DNA of 23,197 bases from WGOA01 sp964429745 (GTDB taxonomy: Bacteria; Bacteroidota; Bacteroidia; Chitinophagales; BACL12). The stretch's first letter is position 1. Each line of letters opens with the position of its first letter. The position numbers and the translations under genes are program-made. The notes under the pieces are model-generated. The model was given only the letters and a program-made list of their open reading frames with translations. It ran no database searches and was not told the origin of the DNA. The DNA lies in the NCBI GenBank assembly GCA_964429745.1, contig CAYSDI010000060.1:1-23197 (forward strand). The letters are read 5' to 3'. Positions 7,561 to 13,239 of the stretch are shown here, piece after piece.

Positions 7561-7619
7561 CTTCCGGTCCGGTGTGCCAAATCTGCGCTGCAGGCGGACG
7601 CGCAGCGCTTATCCGGAAG
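7561..7619. other. Nested inverted repeats between convergent genes
   Basis: The outer arms CTTCCGG (7561-7567) and CCGGAAG (7613-7619) enclose the inner arms GCGCTGC (7585-7591) and GCAGCGC (7602-7608). A further small hairpin, GAAGCG/CGCTTC, lies at 7544-7564 and uses some of the same bases. The structure fills the 90-base gap between the cupredoxin and HD genes. There is no T run, so an intrinsic terminator is unlikely in either direction. It may be an mRNA 3' stabilising structure. Confidence 0.45.
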
Positions 7620-7634
7620 TTTTGTGGCTCGTTT

Positions 7635-9755
7635 TCAGGGCTTCGAGACTTCCGGGTAGGCGATGCGCACGTGGTGAATGCTGAGCAACATTTTCCGGAA
7701 TACTTTTCGAATCTGGTACAGCTCCCGGAAGGTCAGTTCAGATTGGACCAATTGCTCATCTTCGATTTTTAGGTGGACAATACGCTCCACCAAAGCATCA
7801 ATGTCTTTGCTACTGGGTTGCTTGAGTGCGCGCGAAGCCGCTTCAAGGCTGTCGGCCAACATGACGACAGCGGTTTCTTTCGAGAAGGGCAGGGGGCCGG
7901 CGTAGCGAAAGCGATCGTCGTTGGCCGAAGGTTCCTGGCCGCGCAGTAAGGTGTACCGGCTCCAAAAGAACTCGACACGGGTGGTGCCGTGATGCGATTT
8001 GATGAAGTCGATGACCGAATCAGGCAAGCGGTGTTTGCGCGCCATTTCCACCCCGTTTTGTACGTGGCTGATGATCATCCGCGCGCTTTCCTCCGGTTCC
8101 AGGGCGTCGTGAGGGCTGTCTCCGCTGGCCTGGTTCTCGATAAAAAAGATGGGGTTGCGAATCTTGCCGATGTCGTGGTACAAGGCTCCGACCCTGGTCA
8201 GCAAGGCACTTCCCCCAATTTCTGCAATGGCTGCCTCAGCCAGGTTGGCCACCTGTACGCTGTGTTGCATGGTACCGGGTGCCCTGAACGAAAGTTCGCG
8301 CAACAGCGGTTTGTTCAGGTCAGACAATTCGCGAAGCGTAATGTCGCTGACCACGCCAAAGAGCCGCTCAAACACCAGAATGAGCGGGTAGGCCATCAGG
8401 CAAAAGAAGACGTTGAGCGAAAGCCAGCCAAAAGGCGCTGTGTCCAGTTGGAAGAAACTGCCTTGCTGCACCAGACCGATGGCCAGCCAGGAAAGAGAAT
8501 ACGTGAGCCAGAGCCAGAACATGGCCATGAAAAACTGGGACCAATACTGCGCCCGCAGGTTGCTGAAAATGGCCGCCAGGCCAGCGAGCAAATGCAGGAA
8601 CATAAATTCACCGGAATTGCTGACCAGAAAACCGGCGATAAGCAGGATCACCAGGTGCGTAAACAGGGCAGTCCGGGTGCCAAAAAACGTCCGGATGATA
8701 ATGGGCACGATGCAATAAGGAACCAAAAACAGGGTAGGATACTCCCTGGCTTCACTAAAAACGGTCAGCGAAATGAAGGCCAGGATGAGCAACAGCATGA
8801 AGAGCAGCGACCGCCAATGGCGGAATGCGTCGGCTTTGTATTGCAACAGAAACAAGGAGTACAACACCAGGCTGATGGCAACAATGGCAAAATAGCCCAC
8901 CCACAAAGCATAAGGTTTGTAACCTTCGGTGTAGCGTTCAGACTCGTCGCGCAGGGAGGCGAGGATCAGGGCTTTTTCTTCGGTGACGATCTCGCCCGTA
9001 AAAATTATCTTTTCGCCCTCACCGACTTTGCCCCGGTGGCTGGAAAGTTGATCGAGTTCTGCCTGCAACGCCTGTTCAGAGGTATTCCGCCGGTAGGTGA
9101 CATCTGGCCGGAGCACCGGTTGCAGGAGTTCGCGGACAAAATCCGCTTCTTCGGCCGAAAGATCCGGCGGCAGCAGGAGCTGGGCCCTGGCTTGGTCTAT
9201 GGTGAGGAAATCGCCGATGCGCTGCTTGCGCGCAATCTTTCCGGTGAGTTCCAAAAGACCATGGTCTTCTGTAAAGTCCCGGTGGGTGCTGTCGAGCGCC
9301 AGGATACCCTGATTAAAAACCGCTTCGAGCGCCTTCAGGCCAGCTTGGAGCAGGCGAGTGCTGTCTGCAGTTGTTCTCAAAACCCCGCCGGTTGGTTTAC
9401 CGGAAAGGTCGCGTTCCGCACGTGTTACCCCTTCGCCCGCTAGCATAGGCCAGCGGAGCCGTAGGTCAGCCGCAAAATTGCGCTGGGCGGTGGTTGCTAC
9501 GTCAGACGTTTTCTCATAGTAAGGCAGAAAATCAGCCAGCACGCGCTCCATGTCCTGACTCCGTTCGGCTTCGCTTTTTTCGATGGCAAAGTCGAAAGGG
9601 GAGAGGAGGTTGTCATAGCGCCAGGGCTTTCCTACCTCAAAGTCATAGGGGAAACGGACATCTTTTGGAATGATGATGGTGATGCCCACAGCCGCTGCAA
9701 GGACCAACATATACCGGCTAAACAGCCGGCGGTGCTTGATAACCAGGTTTTTCAT
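7635..9755 (-). CDS. 7TM-HD family phosphohydrolase, PgpH-like (probable c-di-AMP phosphodiesterase)
   Basis: The protein has 706 residues. A membrane anchor (about 15-32) is followed by an extracytoplasmic 7TMR-HDED domain to about residue 270, then a block of seven hydrophobic segments (about 280-470), then a cytoplasmic HD domain. Catalytic metal ligands visible are His498 (TMQHS), His527-Asp528 (LYHDIGK), the HHGTT pair at 588-589, and Asp635 (MLADS). This is the architecture of PgpH, which hydrolyses the second messenger c-di-AMP; the substrate here is inferred. The open frame continues upstream to 9923, but that part is hydrophilic, low in complexity and runs through a 14-bp tandem repeat. 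The ATG at 9755 (MKNLVIKHRR) directly precedes the first membrane helix and is preferred. The gene diverges from the thiolase gene. Confidence 0.9.
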   Translation of the reverse strand: MKNLVIKHRRLFSRYMLVLAAAVGITIIIPKDVRFPYDFEVGKPWRYDNLLSPFDFAIEKSEAERSQDMERVLADFLPYYEKTSDVATTAQRNFAADLRLRWPMLAGEGVTRAERDLSGKPTGGVLRTTADSTRLLQAGLKALEAVFNQGILALDSTHRDFTEDHGLLELTGKIARKQRIGDFLTIDQARAQLLLPPDLSAEEADFVRELLQPVLRPDVTYRRNTSEQALQAELDQLSSHRGKVGEGEKIIFTGEIVTEEKALILASLRDESERYTEGYKPYALWVGYFAIVAISLVLYSLFLLQYKADAFRHWRSLLFMLLLILAFISLTVFSEAREYPTLFLVPYCIVPIIIRTFFGTRTALFTHLVILLIAGFLVSNSGEFMFLHLLAGLAAIFSNLRAQYWSQFFMAMFWLWLTYSLSWLAIGLVQQGSFFQLDTAPFGWLSLNVFFCLMAYPLILVFERLFGVVSDITLRELSDLNKPLLRELSFRAPGTMQHSVQVANLAEAAIAEIGGSALLTRVGALYHDIGKIRNPIFFIENQASGDSPHDALEPEESARMIISHVQNGVEMARKHRLPDSVIDFIKSHHGTTRVEFFWSRYTLLRGQEPSANDDRFRYAGPLPFSKETAVVMLADSLEAASRALKQPSSKDIDALVERIVHLKIEDEQLVQSELTFRELYQIRKVFRKMLLSIHHVRIAYPEVSKP

Positions 9756-9805
9756 GGAGCGTGCGGCCGAACAATTGCAGCTGAAGGAAGCTGCCTCAAG
9801 ATGCG

Positions 9806-9813
9806 TAAAAGTA
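9806..9813 (-). promoter_or_regulatory. Weak candidate -7 element for the HD phosphohydrolase gene
   Basis: On the minus strand the octamer reads TACTTTTA, one base off TAnnTTTG, about 50 bases before the chosen ATG. A minus-strand TTG lies 23 bases upstream (9837-9839), a slightly long spacing. The location supports the internal start at 9755 rather than 9923, because the longer protein would contain this site in its coding region. The call is weak. Confidence 0.22.
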
Positions 9814-9840
9814 GCCTCCCGCGACCTATTTGGCCACAAT

Positions 9841-9899
9841 CTGTTTGACTCCTTCTGTTTGACCCTTTCTGTTTGACTCCTTCTGTTTGACGCTTTCTG
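9841..9899. repeat. 14-bp tandem repeat, four copies
   Basis: Four abutting 14-base units begin CTGTTTGAC (9841-9854, 9855-9868, 9869-9882, 9883-9896), followed by a CTG stub. The units differ only in their last five bases (TCCTT, CCTTT, TCCTT, GCTTT). The array lies in the 275-base gap between the divergent HD and thiolase genes (9756-10030), upstream of both. Each unit holds a TTTGAC, which resembles -33/-35 elements. The rest of the gap holds the two -7 candidates and nothing else recognisable. Confidence 0.85.
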
Positions 9900-9968
9900 C
9901 TTATTTACATTCCGCCAGGGCAACGGGATCAGGGAACGGAGTGCGGCGGCTTAACCGCCTTGATTCGC

Positions 9969-9976
9969 TATCTTTG
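9969..9976 (+). promoter_or_regulatory. Bacteroidota-type -7 element upstream of the thiolase gene
   Basis: TATCTTTG followed by C exactly matches TAnnTTTG and repeats the octamer found before ubiE. It lies 54 bases before the thiolase ATG at 10031, giving a leader of about 48 bases. No TTG is present at the usual -33 spacing; the nearest is 6 bases upstream. Its position inside the longer open frame argues against the upstream ATG at 9887. Confidence 0.5.
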
Positions 9977-10030
9977 CCCCTAATTTTGAGCTTTCGGGCT
10001 ATCCTCATCCATCCCAATATCCCAGCCAAC

Positions 10031-11212
10031 ATGCGCGAAGTTTGCATCGTTTCGCTTGCCAGGACGCCCATCGGCAGTTTTGGCGGTTCACTCGGTTCCC
10101 TTGCGGCCCATCAGTTGGGGGCGCACGTTGTGCGCGCAGCCGTTGCGCGAGCCGGCATTGCCGCGGACGCTATCCAGGAGGTTTTTCTTGGCAATGTTCT
10201 GACGGCGGGTCAGGGCCAGGCCCCGGCCAAGCAGGCTTCGCTGGGGGGGGGAATTCCCAATACAGTGCCCTGCACCACGGTCAATAAAGTGTGTGCATCC
10301 GGCATGAAGGCCCTGATGTTCGGCGCGCAATCCATCCTGCTTGGCGACAACGACATCGTGCTGGCAGGCGGCATGGAAAGCATGTCAAACGTGCCCTATT
10401 ACCTGCCCAACACCCGTTGGGGCCAGCGACTCGGCGACGGCAAAACGATAGACGGCGTGGTGTTTGACGGGCTGTGGGATCCCTACAAGAATTGCCACAT
10501 GGGCAATGCGGGGGAATTGTGCGCGTCTACTTACGGCTTTAGCCGCGAAGACCAGGATGCTTACGCGATCGAAAGTTACCGAAGAGCCGCAGAAGCCCAG
10601 AAAAACGGGTGGTTCTCGGCCGAAATTGAGCCGGTTTCTATCGCCCAGCGCAGCGGCAGCCCGCTGATTGTTACGGAAGACGAAGATGTAACCAAGGTCA
10701 ATTTCGACAAGATTCCGAGCCTTAAGCCCGTTTTTGACAAGAATGGCACCATCACGGCGGCGAATGCTTCAAACATCAACGATGGCGCTACAGCCATGGT
10801 CTTGATGAGCACGGAGCGCGCTGCTGAGCTGGGGTTGAAGCCGCTGGCCAAAATTCGCTCCTACGCCGATGCATCGCAGGCCCCGGAATGGTTTACGACC
10901 ACCCCGGCTAAAGCCATGCCCAAGGCCATTGCCAAGGCGGGCCTGACCTTGTCAGACATTGACTATTTTGAGATCAACGAAGCCTTCAGTGTGGTTGCGC
11001 TGGCCAATAACCGCGACATGGGGCTGGATGCCGCGCGCGTTAACGTGTTTGGCGGTGCGGTCAGCTTGGGCCACCCCATTGGGAACAGCGGTGCGCGCAT
11101 CATCGCCACCTTGATTTCCGTGCTGCGCCAGAAAGGCGGTCGTCTGGGTTGCGCGGGCATCTGCAACGGGGGTGGGGGCGCATCAGCCATGGTGGTGGAG
11201 TTACTGGCCTAA
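10031..11212 (+). CDS. Acetyl-CoA C-acetyltransferase (thiolase)
   Basis: This 393-residue cytoplasmic enzyme condenses two acetyl-CoA into acetoacetyl-CoA, or runs in reverse. The catalytic residues align with the classic biosynthetic thiolase layout: nucleophile Cys88 in NKVCASGMKA, the NEAF motif, His348 in GHPIGNSG and Cys378 in CNGGGGA. The ATG at 10031 (MREVCIVSLARTP) is the natural thiolase N-terminus. The open frame extends upstream to an ATG at 9887, but that part has no thiolase similarity and crosses the tandem repeat and the -7 element. Likely roles are entry to the mevalonate pathway or short-chain acyl-CoA metabolism; no 3-hydroxyacyl-CoA dehydrogenase partner is adjacent. A run of nine G residues (10243-10251) encodes three consecutive glycines. 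Confidence 0.95.
   Translation: MREVCIVSLARTPIGSFGGSLGSLAAHQLGAHVVRAAVARAGIAADAIQEVFLGNVLTAGQGQAPAKQASLGGGIPNTVPCTTVNKVCASGMKALMFGAQSILLGDNDIVLAGGMESMSNVPYYLPNTRWGQRLGDGKTIDGVVFDGLWDPYKNCHMGNAGELCASTYGFSREDQDAYAIESYRRAAEAQKNGWFSAEIEPVSIAQRSGSPLIVTEDEDVTKVNFDKIPSLKPVFDKNGTITAANASNINDGATAMVLMSTERAAELGLKPLAKIRSYADASQAPEWFTTTPAKAMPKAIAKAGLTLSDIDYFEINEAFSVVALANNRDMGLDAARVNVFGGAVSLGHPIGNSGARIIATLISVLRQKGGRLGCAGICNGGGGASAMVVELLA
10243..10251 (+). repeat. Nine-G homopolymer inside the thiolase gene
   Basis: Nine G residues in a row encode Gly-Gly-Gly of LGGGIPN, at a position where thiolases typically have glycines. A one-base change would shift the frame before the catalytic His and the second Cys. 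The frame is intact here. Confidence 0.9.
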
Positions 11213-11304
11213 TGACCGGTTTGGCGTTGCCTTCTGTGGAGCAGCAAATGATGCAGCACAGCAGGCAGTCAGGAAGGCAGTCAGCGTTGACTGTTAAAGT
11301 CCCG

Positions 11305-11314
11305 GCCTTAAGGC
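11305..11314. other. Palindrome in the gap after the thiolase gene
   Basis: GCCTTAAGGC is a perfect 10-base palindrome flanked by TCCCG (11300-11304) and CGGGA (11320-11324), which could extend it into an interrupted hairpin. The gap between the thiolase and the next gene (11213-11365) also carries two copies of AGGCAGTCAG (11263-11272 and 11275-11284). No T run follows, so a terminator is not supported. It could be an operator for the downstream gene, whose -7 candidate is 26 bases further on. Confidence 0.35.
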
Positions 11315-11339
11315 AAGCGCGGGATTTCCTGAAAGGCAC

Positions 11340-11347
11340 AATATTTG
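11340..11347 (+). promoter_or_regulatory. Near-consensus -7 element before the exported hypothetical gene
   Basis: AATATTTG followed by C differs by one base from TAnnTTTG. It ends 18 bases before the ATG at 11366. It overlaps an in-frame TTG at 11345, which argues that translation does not begin there. Confidence 0.35.
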
Positions 11348-11365
11348 CGCTTTCTTAAGAGTTTC

Positions 11366-12397
11366 ATGAGCAGCCGATTAATGCGGAATACTTCTTTCCA
11401 ATACTGGTTTACCACTGCGGTTTTTACCGCAATCCTTGCGTTGTCTATGCTGGACAGCGGAGCGCTACAGGCTGCTTCTGCCGGAATACTTTCTGGCGTT
11501 CAGGCCGCGGATTCTCTGACCACCGAGGTCACTGATCCCAACCTTCGAAGGCTCCTGGTGTACGAGGACAGCCTGGTTACCCTGGGCGATTCACTGGTGA
11601 GCGGCAGCAGCTATGAAGTGCGGGAGGCCGCCTGCGTGGCGTTTATTCCCATGTTGGTGCGGGCGTTGAGAACCCCGGATGCTTTCGATTTTTCATTTGA
11701 CCGGGTGCAAACGCTGTCGGAGTTGCGAGCGCCAGATGAAAGTTTTCGGATTTTCACCTTCCAGATGATGCTCTGGGACTACACCTACCGCTACTTTGGA
11801 GCCATTCAGTACCGGGACAATGAATTGCGCCTGACGCCGCTCATGGATGCCTCGCTGTTCATGGCCGATTCGGTGCTGAACACTGCCGTGCTTGGTCCGG
11901 AGGAATGGTACGGAGCCATTTACTACGGCATCACCAGCCGCAAACACAAAGGCAAGACCTACTACTTCCTCTTTGGGTTCGACGGGCTGGACCTTTTCAG
12001 TTCCCGGAAATTGGTAGAAGTGCTTCAGTTTGAAAACGAGCGCCCGGTTTTTGGTGCGCCCCTCTTTCCGGATAAGCTTGAAGAACCGGTTTACAGCAAC
12101 CGCTTCCTTTTGGAATACAAAAAAGAAGCCTCAGCCAGCCTGAATTACGACGCCGAATTGGAACAAATTGTCTTTGACCATTTGGTGCCGGAAAATCCGC
12201 TCTCAGAGGGCATCCGTTCCACGTACATCCCTGACGGCACCTATGAGGGCTTTAGCTGGGATAAAAAAGGGTATTGGGTTTACATTGACAAGGTGTTTAC
12301 CCAAATGCAGCTTTTCGCACCGGACTATACGCCGGATAGCGATCCATCGCAAGACCCGTTTAATTACGAGAATCGCACTAAGAAACGCGACGAGTAG
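11366..12397 (+). CDS. Exported protein of unknown function
   Basis: I do not recognise this 343-residue protein. It begins with a hydrophobic segment (about residues 14-38, ending in an Ala-rich LQAASA) that looks like a signal peptide or N-terminal anchor. The mature part is mixed alpha/beta and rich in Tyr, Phe and acidic residues. It includes an aromatic stretch FQMMLWDYTYRYFGAIQY, a motif WYGAIYYGI followed by KGKTYYFLFGFDG, and a near C-terminal DGTYEGFSWDKKGYWVY. It ends in a hydrophilic Asp/Pro/Arg-rich tail. There is no sorting domain, lipobox or catalytic signature. The ATG at 11366 is preferred over the upstream TTG at 11345; a third start at 11381 (MRNTSF) is possible. It converges on the RNA methyltransferase gene with a 20-base gap. 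Confidence 0.82.
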   Translation: MSSRLMRNTSFQYWFTTAVFTAILALSMLDSGALQAASAGILSGVQAADSLTTEVTDPNLRRLLVYEDSLVTLGDSLVSGSSYEVREAACVAFIPMLVRALRTPDAFDFSFDRVQTLSELRAPDESFRIFTFQMMLWDYTYRYFGAIQYRDNELRLTPLMDASLFMADSVLNTAVLGPEEWYGAIYYGITSRKHKGKTYYFLFGFDGLDLFSSRKLVEVLQFENERPVFGAPLFPDKLEEPVYSNRFLLEYKKEASASLNYDAELEQIVFDHLVPENPLSEGIRSTYIPDGTYEGFSWDKKGYWVYIDKVFTQMQLFAPDYTPDSDPSQDPFNYENRTKKRDE

Positions 12398-12417
12398 CTA
12401 GGTTTTTAGAAGTACCC

Positions 12418-13158
12418 TTAGGTGTATTTCAGCACTTTGGCTAACAGGATGCCTGCTGCCACCGCAGCGTTAAGCGATTCGGTTTGATCTGCCCCGCCAA
12501 TGCGGCAGCGTTGGGCCAACCGTGCACTGACCTCTTCTGAAAGGCCGTGCGACTCGCTCCCGACGACCAGAATGCCATTTGGTGGAAAGTCGAGTTCGCG
12601 CAGATCAACGCCGCTGGCATCGGCTCCCCAGAGCGGTTGCGCAGGGTTCGCGGGCCATTCCCCCGGTTCAAGCACGCGGCAGGGCAGCCGGAACAGCGAG
12701 CCCATGGAGGCCTGAACCACCTTGGGGTTGAAGCGGTCCACGCAGCCGGGCGACAAATACATGCCCACGGCGCCAAACCAATGAGCAGTGCGCAGAAGCG
12801 TGCCGAGGTTGCCTGGATCGCGGATGCCGTCCAGCGCTAACGCCCAGCCGTTGGCCGGGATGGGCGTGTCGTCGGCGGGAATTTTGGCCAGCGCCAGGAC
12901 CGATTGGGGCTGGTCCTGGAAACTGAGCCGCTCCAATTGTTTAGGGCTGACCACCAAGGCTTCCACCCCCCGGTCGGCAAGTTGGCGTTCGTGGGCCAGC
13001 ACCCATTCTTCGAGCCCAAAGACCTGATCCACTGGCCAGCGGCTGTTCAACAGCTCGCTTACCACCTTCAGGCCGGCAGCCGCGAACATCCCGTACCTTT
13101 GGCGGAACTTTTTTTGTTGAAGGCTTTGCACCAATTGCACCTGCGTTTTAGAAAGCAT
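12418..13158 (-). CDS. SpoU/TrmH-family RNA 2'-O-methyltransferase
   Basis: This 246-residue SPOUT-class enzyme is expected to methylate a ribose 2'-OH in rRNA or tRNA using SAM. All three SpoU motifs are present in the C-terminal half: motif 1 LDGIRDPGNLGTLLRTA (109-125), motif 2 VVGSESHGLS (198-207, with Glu202) and motif 3 TESLNAAVAAGILL (226-239, with Asn230). The N-terminal roughly 95 residues form the substrate-binding domain seen in RlmB-like members. The sequence alone does not say which nucleotide is modified. It diverges from tamL with an 81-base gap. I believe an RNA methyltransferase next to tamL is a recurring arrangement in Bacteroidota, which supports both calls. Confidence 0.93.
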   Translation of the reverse strand: MLSKTQVQLVQSLQQKKFRQRYGMFAAAGLKVVSELLNSRWPVDQVFGLEEWVLAHERQLADRGVEALVVSPKQLERLSFQDQPQSVLALAKIPADDTPIPANGWALALDGIRDPGNLGTLLRTAHWFGAVGMYLSPGCVDRFNPKVVQASMGSLFRLPCRVLEPGEWPANPAQPLWGADASGVDLRELDFPPNGILVVGSESHGLSEEVSARLAQRCRIGGADQTESLNAAVAAGILLAKVLKYT

Positions 13159-13239
13159 CGGGTTCTGGATTTATACCGGGGAAGGGTCCTCGTCGTCGGG
13201 CTATGGGAGTGCCGCAAAGAAGCTGTGCAGCGTTTTGCG

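Noticed and set aside
7989..9443. A 484-codon open frame on the + strand opposite the HD phosphohydrolase gene
   Set aside because: Its translation is rich in Gln, His, Arg and Gly with no domain, and it mirrors a well-supported membrane enzyme gene. It is a long antisense frame caused by codon composition.
9841..9899. Possible CRISPR or iteron origin
   Set aside because: Units are 14 bp with no spacers, and no replication initiator gene or DnaA-box cluster is visible. A promoter-region tandem repeat is the simpler reading.
9756..9923. N-terminal extension of the HD phosphohydrolase by 56 codons
   Set aside because: It is hydrophilic, encoded partly by the 14-bp repeat, and would precede a natural start right before the first membrane segment.
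9887..10030. N-terminal extension of the thiolase by 48 codons
   Set aside because: The thiolase N-terminus is complete from the ATG at 10031, and the extension runs through the end of the tandem repeat and a consensus -7 element.
12904..13239. N-terminal extension of tamL by 112 codons
   Set aside because: The stretch is antisense to most of the RNA methyltransferase gene and precedes a clear lipoprotein signal peptide. It has no similarity to Omp85 proteins.
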